Shown here: piece after piece, positions 40,370 through 52,152 of the stretch | Layout of the letters: every line of letters begins with the position of its first letter | Position numbering within the stretch: position 1 is the stretch's first letter | Source: Chytridium lagenaria | Lineage: Eukaryota > Chytridiomycota > Chytridiomycetes > Chytridiales > Chytridiaceae | Direction: 5' to 3' | Assembly (NCBI GenBank): GCA_025449115.1 | Contig: JAHLKC010000094.1 | Location: 62,001-126,000, forward strand | DNA length: 64,000 nt | Program-made: the position numbers and the translations under genes | Notes under the pieces: generated by a model | Seen by the model: only the letters and a program-made list of their open reading frames with translations | What the model was told of the DNA's origin: nothing | The model's database searches: none

Positions 40370-40965
40370 TCTGGATTAAAAACCTGTTCAAACGATCAAT
40401 CAACACTCTCTACAATCGTCTTGCGACATACGTCATTGGAATCGTTTATGATCCTTGGAACAACTTTACGGCAGGTCGATCAACGGTGACACTTGGATAT
40501 TCCTAGGCGCTGTCAGGACTCTCGAGATCGTCGAAAATTTACGTTCCGGCCAAGCGCTGACGGAAACGCCTTTTATCAACACGCGGACAAGCTTATCCCG
40601 GCCAAAACGCTGAAACTCACGCTTGTTTACTTTATTGTGATAAATACCACATGTTTAATGAAGTAAATATTAAATAAATGCTGTGTCGATTAAGAATAAA
40701 ATCCATAATGCGACTTGTTTTAGAAACGATCAAGATGCTATGATTTTGACTGCGTTAAACCAGAAACCATTTAATATGAGTTAGAAGTATTTTTTTACGG
40801 TCAAATGATATCTTCACGATCTAATATTGGGACAAGTATTTATTCTGTCCGTGAATATTACGTGAAAATGTATATGGTTGCAGATAGGGTCGCCTAATTA
40901 ATTTATTTTAGAGACCATCGGGATTGCCATGCGTACGCGTTGTGTTCGCTACAGACAAGTCCTGA

Positions 40966-41863
40966 AGTTGGATTCTATGGATTCCGCCAAATACCTCCCA
41001 CGGCTTTTGGATCTTCTTCATGCTATATGCGATAATTATTTGGATGATTTTCGTGAAAGCAAAAGATCTGTTAGGCAGCAATTCTTGACTCAATTTGCGC
41101 ACAACTTCTTTTAACAAGGTTTGCGGCCTATTCCTTCAAGCTCACTGTGGATAAGTTTTTCCAAGCCTTTGACGGCGTGTGATTTTGAGGGGAAAAATCA
41201 AAAATCAAAACGAAACGATCGAAACGAAACTCTTCAAGTCTTTTCCCATTTAAACGGCGCAATATATACGTATCTGTGTGTTCCAAAAAAAAGGCAGTCA
41301 CTGGGTTTCAAATATTGTCATAAGCTAACATTTTCCGGGTTTATAATACTCGAATGTCATCTCTAATCTACTCGGCATCGAAGGCAAAAAAACAAACAAC
41401 AACAAACACAAAAAACAAACAAACAGTCAAAAATATGTCAGCAAGTGTCTAGTCGAAACGAAAACAAAAAAAAAAGAAAAAAAAAAAAAGAAAAAAGAAG
41501 CGCCTTTCATCCTTACCGAAAAAAAAAAGAAAGAAAAAAAAAATAACATTTACTATCAGCTCCACTGTTTTTCAAAGCGTTTTCCCATCCCACATTTCTT
41601 GACGTTCGCGAAAATATCTGCTGCATAGAAAGTGTGATCGCTGATATAAAAACAAAAAAAAAAGGAAATGGAGGAGTCGCCGTACGAGGTGGCAAACTAT
41701 ATTCTCGAAAGTGTTGCTTTCATTTTTGTTTCAAAGTAAGTCTTAAACAAAAGTGATAAAACGAACAGCCAGGAGTAAACTTCTTTTAAATTCTTTTTCA
41801 ACTGATATGGTGTTAATCGCTCCAGGGCACCTTTGCTTCAAATGTCGTTGGCAGGATCCAACT
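40966..41863. mobile_element. Insertion of about 0.9 kb with 11-bp inverted ends
   Basis: The left arm has about 910 bp here where the right arm has 14. The candidate ends are AGTTGGATTCT (40966) and AGGATCCAACT (41853-41863), inverted with one mismatch. The inside is A-rich (41385-41545) and encodes no transposase that I can see. No clear target duplication. Confidence 0.4.
41385..41545 (+). repeat. A-rich low-complexity tract
   Basis: Runs of AAAC and AAAAAG within the left-arm insertion. Confidence 0.8.
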
Positions 41864-42329
41864 AATGAAATAGGAGTATTACATTTATTTTGATTACTGT
41901 ATTGTAGGAACTTGAATTATGGTAAAATATTATATTAATATAATCCATTCTTAGGATATGGTTGAATTTGAATTCTACGTGAATTTTAGTTCATACCAAT
42001 TTATGCTATTCTACGTGCTTTTTTTGAGAGCTTCTTCTAATACACTACAGGGAGTAATAGCTATGCCATTCATCGAATACGTGAACGATAAAAATAAACA
42101 AAAATTCAAAATGATAATTGACTCAATGGTTTATTATCGGGGTATGATTATGCGAACATTATACAGGAGAGATAGACAAATAGGTATTTTGATGGTCGCA
42201 GAATCGGACCCTTGAAATCGAGAAGCAGGAAAGAAGCTTGCGAAAAAGCCAGCCTTGATAAATCGGTGATTTTTAGAGCCAGGGGTGGTGGTTGCAGGCT
42301 TGATAGCCAGAGTACGCTTGTTTGAGGAT

Positions 42330-42458
42330 TTACTGGCTGGAAGCGGCGGCGGTGGTGTTGGTGGGCTTGGTGGCGGGAGTGCGCTTGCTTATAGAGATGG
42401 TCTTGACGGCACCGGCGGCGACGATGGTGGTCATGGGGACGTTGGAGAAGGAAGGCAT
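42330..42458 (-). CDS. MPSF peptide E (42 residues)
   Basis: ATG at 42458, TAA at 42330. It reads MPSFSNVPMTTIVAAGAVKT, then ISISKRTPATKPTNTTAAAS-SQ. It has one extra codon (IS doubled) relative to partner H. ATATAAAAA at 42556-42564 (reverse), about 100 bp upstream. Divergent from F and carries the type II 3' element. Confidence 0.75.
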   Translation of the reverse strand: MPSFSNVPMTTIVAAGAVKTISISKRTPATKPTNTTAAASSQ

Positions 42459-42992
42459 TTTCGATGATATCTTAAGAGGATGGTTTGAAATTAGAGATGT
42501 GTTTGCAAGAAGAGGCTATGAGTTGAATGATGAAACAGCGGTGAGGGAAGTTGGGTTTTTATATCCGCGGGATGAAAGTTAGAGTAAACCCTAATCACAA
42601 TGAGTAGTGGAGATCAAATCACCATCACAACTCACGGCAATTACGTGGATGCTCTTGAAAGGAAAGGCATCGCCACGAGACATCGCCACGATGGATCATT
42701 CATTTTGCATGTTTTTTTTAACAGGTGTCGGGAACGGATGCTCAAAAACTTTAAACCAGGGTTTTTGCTGTTGAGCTACGCCACAGGGATTCTGACAAAC
42801 TGGCCATTATTTGTCAACAACCCTACACATAATTCTTCCATCGTATTCTCTAAAACGTGGGGTAGGGTTAAAGAAGCTATAAATAGGCACATTCATCCTC
42901 TACACAAAAATTCCTCATTCACAACAACAACATCAAAAGCCAAACACACCTCCTTAAATCTCCTTAACACTCAATCCAACCCAACTCAAGAA
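42459..42992. promoter_or_regulatory. Bidirectional promoter E/F
   Basis: TATA boxes at 42556-42564 (E) and TATAAATA at 42878-42885 (F). Doubled ATCGCCACGA at 42669-42691. AACCCTAA at 42587 and AGGGTTT at 42758. Confidence 0.6.
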
Positions 42993-43118
42993 ATGCCTTC
43001 CTTCTCCAACGTCCCCATGACCACCATCGTCGCCGCCGGTGCCGTCAAGACCATCTCTAGCAAGCGCACTCCTGCCACCAAGCCTAACAACACCACCGCC
43101 GCTGCTTCCAACCAGTAA
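42993..43118 (+). CDS. MPSF peptide F (41 residues)
   Basis: ATG at 42993, TAA at 43116-43118. Same first half as A, with the tail SSKRTPATKPNNTTAAASNQ. An upstream in-frame stretch is open to 42600, but the TATA box at 42878 and the similarity between copies begin the gene at 42993. Type I 3' hairpin follows. Confidence 0.78.
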   Translation: MPSFSNVPMTTIVAAGAVKTISSKRTPATKPNNTTAAASNQ

Positions 43119-43172
43119 ATCCGCAAGCCTCCTTGATACATAAACACCCATATCCTTTAATTTCGTTTCCAA

Positions 43173-43198
43173 GGCCCACGTCTGGCGTTCAAGCGGCC
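43173..43198 (+). promoter_or_regulatory. Type I 3' hairpin downstream of gene F
   Basis: GGCCC-ACG-TCTGG-CGT-TCAAGC-GGCC; outer GGCC/GGCC and inner ACG/CGT can pair. Confidence 0.5.
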
Positions 43199-43240
43199 AT
43201 CAAACCATGTCGTTGACTTCAATACCCAATAAAACATATT

Positions 43241-44797
43241 TTGTTAATGCTAAATAATTTCCCTGTCTTTCGCAATTTAATCGATATAAAATGCACCTCT
43301 CACTTCAAAACCATTTAGTGGTTGCTACTATTATTGCCAACTCAGCCAATAATACTCAACTTTAAGACAAACACCCTCATCCATTTCTTGCCAGAATCTA
43401 GAGTAACAAACGACGTGACGATGTACCCATGGACCGATATAGCGGGAATCAGCTTAACAAGCCTTGCATGACTCAATAAATACTACGTAGGAGTGAAATT
43501 GTAACCAAAGATAGTGCTTATAATAGATTATGTTCAAAAGCATTAATGATGGCTCGGTTCTGGCAACGTCGGCCGCGTCGCTGTAAATGCATGCTATGTC
43601 GATGGTAACTTCATGGACTGTGGATGCTATGAAGCTTGTTATAAAACCATATAAGACAAGCGCGGCCTTCCAGGAAATGTTTGAAAGGAGCATAATCGCC
43701 CGGTAAGCAGCGTGAGGGGTTTCACCCCGAGAGCTGTTGTTTGGGCGGTATTCTCGCCTGGCATACTGCGGAGTGTGAACTGAAATGCGCGTGCGCGGGA
43801 TGTTTCGGTGCGAAAACTTGAGCGTGGGTTTTTGTTTGGGGTGCGCGGCATATTGCTGCAGCCAAAGGAAATGTTATCCTCTGATAATGTATTGCGGCGT
43901 GGATTGGCCGCGTGCAATATTCGGGATTCTCGCCAGCGAATTTTATTTTTTTGGGGTTGCAAAATTTTCTTAATTTGGACCAATCAACGCATTTTGCATT
44001 TATTTATTTTAATTTGTGGAGGTGGAGACAACATATTATTCTTTTCGTTTCCCAATTATATGTTGCCACTCTTCCCATCCCCCCCCCCTCCCCTTGGGTA
44101 TTGAAGGTAACAAATACATATTGAAAGAATTTTTTGGAAATTTTGGCAGGAGGGCGAAATGACGAGTAGTCAATGTGCATTGGTCTATCACCTGATCCTG
44201 GAGTCTCCCTCACCGTTGTACCCTGATCTTCATTGGTGTCTGCTTGATGCTGACAAGACCATGGACTTCAATAGGGCCAAGCTGTGGGATGATGGATCAG
44301 ACGTGTTAGATCAATGCACTGGACTGCTCGAGCATTGACTTCGTCCCTTCTGATCACTCATCTCTCCATACAAAGAGTTCCGATCACTGATCTCTCCATC
44401 CAGAGACCTCTTGTTTAACAACCAGAGGGTTCAATCTCCTCTTTCCTCTCATTCATCTCACCGTTCACTATTGGCACAGAGGCCCTCTTTGTTGGTCTTG
44501 TGTAACACCCAAATCTGGTGAATTTCAGGTGTTTGTATTTGTTTACGATTCAGATCTCTTGTGATTAATAAATGAATATAGATATTATTATTAATAAAGA
44601 TGCAAATAAATGCACCTGTTCAATACGGATACCATGTTTGAGATGCAGACTTTGATTGTTTCTAACCTTGAAAATTCATTTCAGTCCTTCCGTTGTTTAA
44701 GAGTGCGTCCTATGAGTGCGTTACATGGAACTGTGCGTGGAGGAGTGAATGGACGAAGTCGTCGGCGAACGAGGTTATCTTCAGCATCGTTCATCAA
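43241..44797. other. Left part of the core, no recognised gene
   Basis: Unique sequence between the left arm and the Helitron gene. 43680-43900 is richer in G+C, with open frames on both strands that I cannot place. 44140-44340 reads for about 60 codons (MTSSQCALVYHLILESP...) without a known match. The 5' end of the Helitron should lie in this stretch. Confidence 0.4.
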
Positions 44798-47700
44798 ATG
44801 AGTGAGCAAGATGGGGGTGACGAGAGTGATAGCTCTGGCGATGATAGCAGGTGTAAATAACCTTTTTTTTAATGACTTACTGTTATAAGTGCATTTTCAT
44901 TCTTGTCTGAAAGACGAATTGGGAAGGATAGACGAAGAGTATGATTTTGCAATTCCATCGGGGGAGTTTCGTCTTGCCGCCCATGATGCTTTTTGTGAAA
45001 AGATGGATATAGTAATTTGCAGTTGACTCCATGCACAGTTTGTGAGATGGGTTTTTTTGCTGATGATGTTGTAATGCATCGGTTGAATAATCGTATTATT
45101 GATGTATGAATTTTATTTGTTTAATAATATTTACCTTTGCACAGTATTTTTCAACTAGTCTTGACGAACGATGCAAATGTTCCTCAACTGTTACGAGATC
45201 AATACGACTGCTCATTTGTTGATATACGATTAATCCGGGTTGTTGGTTGTATCCACAAGGTATAAAGTTATAATGATATTTTATGTAATGTTTTTCAGGT
45301 TTTCTTGTAGACGGTGTTAACTCATTTGTGACTATTTGCAAATTTGTTATAAATCTCTTCAAAGCTCATACGAGCACCGTCATCGCCGTCATAGTAGACC
45401 ACCTAAATTATCGATCGCCAATGGCAATTTTCGTTGGGTTTTTACCGGAAGAATTTTCTACGGCAACAGACCTCGATGAGAAAAATGATTGCTTTAGCGC
45501 ATCCCGTCGATATATTTCTACGATTTTTTGTGGTGGGCAAAAGGTGATCAAGTCCCACAATTATTTTGTCAGGAATACCGAAGGGCCCGTTGTCACTATG
45601 ATGGGGGATATTGTCGGGAAGGTTAAAATTGTGATTATCGGAAATACCACCCCTGAAGCAAAAGCGTTCGCATTGAAAGAGAAACTGCAGACGTCGAATA
45701 TGCTAATCGGTTTCTTGATTTCTTCTTAACGAATCACCAAGATTACGTTGAGATTTCCCCGCGAACAGGGTTTCCTACATTTCCCAACGGTAATATTTTA
45801 TTAAAAATGGATAGTATTAATATTGTAATAGGTGTTGTGTTGATACAACCTCTACGGGACAGTATCATGATTCGGGATTGCCGAGTAATTTGGAAGAAAA
45901 TATCACCTTTGATGACTCCAGCTACAACGTTCCCCCGCAAGCTTCTTTTGACAACGCTTCCGCATCCACCGATTATTGTAGTATTCGACGAACGTCATTG
46001 ATACAGTCAGAGACAGCAACCAACGAGAATAATGAGAGTTTTTATATACTTCGTCGTTCCAGCGATTTTTTAAGCGATTCAAATTGGAGTCACGCGCCAA
46101 AGGCGTATCCTTGTCTCTTTCCGTTTGGTCGTGGAGGACCTGCCGAATTTCGTTCTGTTGCTGTCTCTGTCAATGCTTAATTCGTCGATACCTAAGTTTG
46201 CATAATTCGAGGTTCCCAACAGCATTCGTCATTTTTGTTTGCCCGCAATGGATTGGATGGGACGAAAAAGAGCCAATGGGAAACTATCTTATTTATTGAA
46301 GTTGAATCGCAGACTTGCTGAGTGTGGACAAATTAATCAAGACCGACATTAATCGATGTTTGCACTATGCTCGGTCTGTGAGTGAAGCGGAAAAACGTGG
46401 AGCTCAATTACCGTATCCTGATGACAGAGTACGCGATGTACTTGAATTCCGAAAAGGCATTACCTCCCGCCGAACAAAGCTTCTATAATTCATCGAAATC
46501 GCAATCTATGAATCGAGGTCACGTTCTTAATAAGCTTCGTGAACACGGTGTTTTTCAAATTTACTTCACCATATCTCCTGACTCTGGCGGGAACTTTTGA
46601 CATTGCGGTGATGCATTCTCAGGTTTCTTTACCTGACATACTGGCTCGAAATACTTTGAATCTTCCGAATATCGATAAACTGAAGGAAATTTCAGCTACG
46701 TATCCATTTTCGTGCGCACGAAGATTTGACCGATTGCTACGAGTAGTGATTTCCGAACTTTTGAATTTTGACGTGCGTTCCGGTCGTCCTAAGGGTACTG
46801 GAATTTTCGGAATCGTTAAAGATTTTGCTGCTGCGGTTGAAACACAGCAATCAGGACAATTGCACGCTCATTTTTGTCGTGTGGTTACATGGATTTCATC
46901 TTACCGCAAAAAGACAACCTTGACGCGTATCGCAATGATGATCAACGTCGAGAAAAGATAAATCAATATCTAAATCAAATTTGTAAAGTTGATCCGCCTT
47001 GTTATCCTCCGCAAATTCGTGGAGAAACGGGAAACATTCGATGCCCCGATTGTGACGGAGCTGTTTTACCGTTACTGCCGGAAGAAATTCCTTTTTCAAG
47101 TGTACCAAAGACATCGCAGGAATTCTCAGTATAGTCCGCATCCATTAAGCAAATGTTCCACATGCGCGAAGATGTTTGGAGAGACGGATCTTATAAAATA
47201 TTACCTCCAACAATGTGGAAGTGCTTCAGGCATCTCAGTGGATCCAAAAGATACTGAAAACTACCGATATAGTTAAATGCACTACGCCACATCCTGGAGA
47301 ATATCTGGCTCTACCTCGTCTTTTGTTTACAATAATCATTACGCTTTTATTGCTTCGATTTCAAGTGCATGACGCATTTCACACGTCCTCGTGTAATAAG
47401 AAGAGTTCGCGAAATCCACGAGGATTAGCTTGTCGGATGTTAATGCCACGTGAATGCGTCTACGGAGACTTAACTATAAATGACGACGGAACAATTATGC
47501 TGCCTAGATCATGCGGATCAGAGTATATGAATCCATATATTTGGGATTTGTTGATATCTTTACGTTGTAATTCATGACGTTCAATTTTTGATGGGTAATA
47601 CCTCAAAAAAACGTTAGCCTTTACATATGTAAATATATCACAAAAATCCCATATGTCGTTTCAAAAATCATAGTGCGTTTGCTTGTGCCGCATTTGATTA

Positions 47701-48340
47701 TTCGTTTCGAAAAGTAGAAGCTAGAAGTAGTAACCAAGAAGTTGCGAATGAGGAGCGCGGCGCCATATTTTTAAGAACACTACTTAATAGGTTGACGAAC
47801 AAAATGGAAATATCTGGACAGCTATGTGCTTTGTTTCTGATGCGCGATAGTTCTTTCTATTTTGGTCAGCAACCCATCTCCATCAATATGAATCCGGTTT
47901 TAGCCTTCCTATCGGACGACAATTTTATTGATATTCGTGTATCTTCAGGAGCCTCGGAAGACATCATTCACCCTTTACCACGCAACCACGTCATTTATGA
48001 TAACTGGTATCGGCCAGTATTTTGGAGAATGAACATTTCTATGGTTTTGTTAAGAAATACCAATCTCACCCGGGGATTTCACAGAATATCAATGGTCAAT
48101 TCTTGCACGGGTATCCTTTTAATCGCCATCTCGCGAAAAGAACACAAGCTTCTACAATCACATTGCTTGGTCAACCGATTCCAACATCAGAAACGAATGA
48201 AGAACTACGTTCGAAGATGCTATACCTTTTATTTTGTCCACATCGACGAGATTATTGTATTAGCATCGAATCCTGGTCAGAGTCTTTACGAGTATGGCGA
48301 GCAGGACATCCAAATCATCCCGGCAATCTTGCCTTAAACA
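44798..48340 (+). pseudogene. Helitron Rep part (N domain and HUH nuclease), decayed
   Basis: The first plausible exon starts MSEQDGGDESDSSGDDS at 44798. Later pieces give TPCTVCEMGFFADD, a VGKVKIVIIGNTT stretch, and LFPFGRGGPAEF, the Helitron family LFPYG.GG word, at about 46110. Then come HNSRFPTAFVIF, FQIYFTISPD (about 46553), GRPKGTGIFGIVKDF and GQLHAHF (46854-46874), which supplies the two His of the HUH motif. The later QVHDAFHTSSCNKKS...CRMLMPRE (about 47365-47450) is the typical cysteine/H block before the helicase. More than ten frame changes or stops break this part. Some gaps look like introns, but the density of stops (for example 47580-47800) suggests a dead copy. Confidence 0.8.
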
Positions 48341-48343
48341 AAT

Positions 48344-50668
48344 ATGAGCGAATTTCCACACAAGACGACGACACCGACAACGACGAAGAAGAGATGTCAG
48401 ACGAAGATCGCCTCATTGCACGGCATTCTTGGATTCCGGATTTTAAATTTACATACAGAAAACGAAAGTGCATCGGAAACTGGTAAACCTACTTCAAAAT
48501 CTCATTTAACAAATTTAGATGACTCGGACGCAGACGACGACGTCTTTATGTCGGAAGATGAGTCAAGGATAGTTGAAAATGATATATTTCAGCAAATATA
48601 CAGTGTGCAAGGACACCTTTTTCCTACAACTTTGCCCACAACTGTTGAGGAAACAGCTGACAATATACCCGATCGTCATCTTTCAGTCAATGAAATTGAA
48701 CTGCATCTGAAACGATCATCAAGCCAGTCTTTAGAAGATCCTGATGATGGAACCTCAGAAATACTTCGTCGATATCAGGATGCAGATTTTCGAAGAACGT
48801 TAGTAGAAAAAATTAACGCGAGCATGCAAGATATTCCATACCGCCCAACAGAACCCGGTGATGCCGATATAATTCTTTCAGAATTCCCCTCTATTGCAGA
48901 AGTGTCACAAAAACACACGTTGAATGAGATTCAACATGCGGTGTTTCGAAAAGCTGCCTCATATCTGTTGTTAGCATATCTTGAAGATATTGAAGAGTTC
49001 GCGTCCTCTACCCACCTCTCGATTTCTCTACCAAATACCATGCTCCATTTACCAAACAACAATCCGCAAGAAATATGGCGTTCATACGTTGGTGGTGAAG
49101 GAGGAACGGGGAAATCCAGGATAATAGCCGCGATCCAAGATTTTGCAAACAAATGGAGACGAACAAATAGCGTCGAAACATTCGCGTTCACAGGAACAGC
49201 GGCGGAAAAAATTGATGGCATAACAATGCACTCTGGACGAGGGATCGGAGTTGGTAAAGATACGATTATTCCGTCATCAATAACTCGACGACGAGCTGCC
49301 TCCAGCCGTCTTCTCATTATCGACGAGATATCAATGGTCGGACGATTGTTGTTAGGGGACTTTGATAAAGCCTGTCGTGTTAATGCTGAAACAGAAAAAG
49401 AAAAAAACGAAAGTTTAGGAGGAAAACATTGCGTCATTTTCGGAGACTTCCATCAGTTAGAACCCGTTCGACAGCAACCATGTTTTCGACCGCCAGACCC
49501 AACCACAAACGAAAAAGAAGCTCAAGGCTTCGAAACGTACTCAACTTTTGACGACGTTTATTTTTTGATCGAAAATCACCGCCAAAAAAACGATGTCGTC
49601 TACGCAGGAATTCTTAACGAAGTCAGGAAAGGCAACATCGACGACGAAAGTCTTCGTTTATTGAATTCTCGAGTCATAGCTGATATAAATGATTCAGTAA
49701 CCCGAAGAACGAGAGAAGAAGATGTCTTCCTTCCTGTAGTGGTCGGGTTAAACGTTGATGCTAGCCAAATACGAAAACAGCTAACTTTACGTCTATGTCC
49801 TGAACACCAAACTCTGTTTACAACTAAAGCGGTTCCATTACGACGTTCATCGAGGACAAGACACTTGGACATTCATCGTCTGAAGGAGCACGAAACAGAT
49901 TTCATTCCAATGACGTTGATGTTCAATGTAGGAATGCCGGTCTATTTCACAAGAAAAGTGACATTGGCGGATGCTGCAGATGCAAAACCGCTTGCAACTA
50001 AAGGTACCATCGGGATTATTATTGCAATCGACCTTGATCCTGAAGAACGTTCCACGAACTTAGAAGGTACAAATCAACGTTTCCTGTCGCATTTGCCAAC
50101 ACGAATATGGGTAAAAATTCGTGACAGCAAACGACAATACTACACGCGGATAGAATCACGAAACGGAGTAAGACAGGAAATTCAAGCCCCAAAAGGTAGC
50201 TTCATTATCAACATACATACTAAACTATCAAGGCGTCGTTCCCATCTGCCCGCAAAAATTAGAAGCCCGTTGCAAGGTCGGCCACGTCAACTTCACAAAA
50301 ACTGTGTTATCTTTTCCGTTTATTTCATTTTACGCGACAACTCCGGAAAAGTTGCAAGGCCTAACTCTTCCTGGGTAAATCAAACCACACAAAACTAATT
50401 AACATAATAGAGTTATCATAGCAAATTTGTACCGACAAGGGAAGCTACCCCCGGAGTCTTATATGTGGCCCTTTCGCGAGTCAGAAAACTGGAGGATCTC
50501 TATCTTTTCAACCCACTATCAAAACGCGACGTGCAAGCAAGTCAGCCCAAGGCAACAACAAAAAATGAAATTCTCCGTCTCCTTCGCAAATTTGATATCT
50601 CTGAACTCACAGAACCATTGAAGTCAAAAGCAATCGCATGGATTGAAAAAGAACTTTCCTATGTATAA
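48344..50668 (+). CDS. Helitron Pif1-type helicase part
   Basis: An uninterrupted frame of 684 codons (to 50398), then an intron at about 50371-50410 and a short last exon ending at 50668. Motifs in order: VGGEGGTGKSRII (Walker A, about 49090), FAFTGTAAEKIDG, LLIIDEISMVG (Walker B), FGDFHQLEPV, IENHRQ, LMFNVGMPV, then EKLQGLTLPG, and YVALSRVRKLEDLYL after restoring one base in a C run at 50452. This is a Pif1/RecD-like superfamily 1 helicase, fused to Rep in Helitrons to unwind DNA during rolling-circle transposition. The frame is much better preserved than the Rep part upstream. The 48344 start is only where the frame opens, not a true initiation codon. Confidence 0.85.
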
Positions 50669-50704
50669 ATAAAAACACCTATAAAAACAAGGGAAAAAAA
50701 AACC

Positions 50705-50985
50705 ACATCAAGTTGTATATAAACCATCACGTTATCCGACCCATAAACACATTATCCAAAGTTACATGCAACGTGGATAGCCGCATTTCCAAACAAAGTC
50801 GGATACCTCAATAACACTTAAACCAACAAATTTATATATAAACTACCGCGTTATCCAACCCATAAACGCATTATCAAATTCGCTGCATGATCAAATAAAG
50901 TCGGATACTTTTAATGAATATTGCAAAAAACAAAACATATAGACCATCACGTTATCCGAACACATTAACCGAACGCAAACGTATA
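50705..50985. repeat. Degenerate tandem repeat, about 105-120 bp
   Basis: Three copies of an ATATAAAC.A.C.CGTTATCC.ACCCATAAAC block, at about 50714, 50837 and 50937. After the first two, AAAGTCGGATAC recurs. It lies between the helicase stop and the next gene and might belong to the Helitron 3' end or the promoter of the next gene. Confidence 0.65.
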
Positions 50986-51185
50986 TAAACATAGAAAAGA
51001 TAAACAAAAAAAGTTATCTCAACAAAAAATAATGACTCTTCCAAAAAAACACGAAACAGATGTAAACTAGTACCAAACCACATAAAACTAACAAAATCAG
51101 ATAAACGAAGATGAAAAAGAGAAAAAACGATTGAAAACCGCACCGGAAGCAAAGGTCGTCGTAGAAGAGTTCCCGAATTCGAAAA

Positions 51186-51898
51186 TGATACAAACCGCAG
51201 AAAGCATCCTCATGGAACAACCCACCCCCACCACAAATCTCCAACAAACAGACCTTAACGAAATCCCTCCTTCCATCCTCCATCGATTAGCCAGAAAACT
51301 CCTAATCCTCCATAAACACTTTCCATACACCATATCCATCATCCATCAACACCTCCCAACCATCAAGCTCGGCGGATCGAAATCCACATTGTGTGTTGAA
51401 GGTCAAAGCAAAGCCCTTCAGTTTTACCTCCTCGGATCAGTCGATGATTTCAACTTCGAAGGACGGCTCATGGCAGGATCGATGAAATACTTCATGAACC
51501 TTCATCCCACCGCCGGAAACGTCAAGTACATCAACAACATCCTGAAGAAGCTCAATCACGGAGAAGTCGGCGTATATAAGGAATCCATCTCGTGCACCAT
51601 GTTTACGACCACGACATCAAGAACACCCAACAACGGTAAGGTACTACTTAAACAAATCATGTTAACATAATATATAGTCCAAACTTACTTCCTCATGGAG
51701 GAAGACTCAAGTTTGAACCCCATGACAGCTTCCAAGAACCGCACCATCAAGATCGACATCGGAAACATTGTCCTAGTACCTGTCACCATCTCTGCGGGAT
51801 CGAAAACATCGTACCTGAATATGACGGGAGTAGTTTACGTTATCGACAACAGCAAAAACTACTCCCCAACATCCGGAACCAACATTCCGGACTTCTGA
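51186..51898 (+). CDS. Unrecognised two-exon gene downstream of the Helitron
   Basis: ATG at 51186 (MIQTAESILMEQPTPTTNLQ). The frame stays open upstream to about 51090 but without an ATG. An intron at 51635-51678 (GTAAGG...TATAG) joins exon 1 to VQTYFLMEEDSSLNP, and the TGA is at 51896-51898. The product is about 220 residues. The first half is helical with PPSILHRLARKLLILHKHFP. The middle reads GRLMAGSMKYFMNLHP. The end alternates like beta strands (TIKIDIGNIVLVPVTIS, then YLNMTGVVYVIDNS). No domain is recognised. The undamaged frame next to a Helitron suggests either an accessory gene of the element or an independent resident gene. Confidence 0.6.
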
Positions 51899-52020
51899 TC
51901 ACCTGAAAACAGCTTATGCAACTTGCAAACAGCACTCGCAAACATGTATACCCTCGGCTTATACCAATAAATTGCTTATGCAGAACCAAAACGATATGTG
52001 CGGGAAACCCCGAGAGGATG

Positions 52021-52047
52021 GGGCCCCCCCCCTTCTGGGGGGGTTTT
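52021..52047. other. C-run/G-run perfect hairpin
   Basis: A run of C is followed by TTCT and a run of G, able to form a 7-bp all-GC stem. It lies about 120 bp past the unknown gene. A GC hairpin is expected near a Helitron 3' end, but the CTRR end is not evident here. Confidence 0.4.
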
Positions 52048-52152
52048 GCAGTCACAACTATGAAGGTACCGCGGTCCCCGGGAGAATTACTTTGTGAGAT
52101 TAAAGGTGAGGTTCTCAGGCTCAACCTGCGATTACTGTATTCAGCTTGTCTC

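Larger units (their letters stand above)
40370..42329. other. Spacer between pairs C/D and E/F, with insertion
   Basis: The outer parts match 57438-58589 of the right arm in reverse complement (for example the GTGTTCGCTACAGAC word at 40941-40955 and TAGGAGTATTACAT at 41871-41884). The middle is an insertion. The E-type 3' element GGTCGCAGAATCGGACCCTTG lies at 42195-42215. No gene recognised. Confidence 0.55.
38113..43240 (+). repeat. Left arm of a giant inverted repeat
   Basis: About 5.1 kb carrying six tiny genes in order A(-) B(+) C(-) D(+) E(-) F(+). The whole order recurs in reverse complement at 56545-60922 as L K J I H G. Matching begins at the ATTTTATTGGGTATGTCAAA word near 38112 (right-arm partner near 60922) and ends near the ACCCAATAAA words at 43231 and 56560. 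In the stretch 39180-39740 the two arms differ by only a few bases. The left arm is longer because of an insertion of about 0.9 kb at 40957-41870. Confidence 0.88.
44798..50668 (+). mobile_element. Helitron-type rolling-circle transposon (coding part)
   Basis: One long, frame-broken gene of Helitron type covers this range: an N-terminal cysteine/spacer region, the Helitron-like N domain, a Rep HUH nuclease and a Pif1-type helicase, all on the plus strand. Element termini were not located. Confidence 0.85.

Noticed and set aside
42600..43118. 172-codon reading of gene F with a long N-terminal extension
   Set aside because: The extension lies upstream of the TATA box at 42878, and other copies do not share the start; the mirrored copy has stops in this region.
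43639..44124. Overlapping open frames on both strands in the G+C-richer stretch
   Set aside because: No recognisable residues, no splice context, and several frames open at once, as expected from composition.
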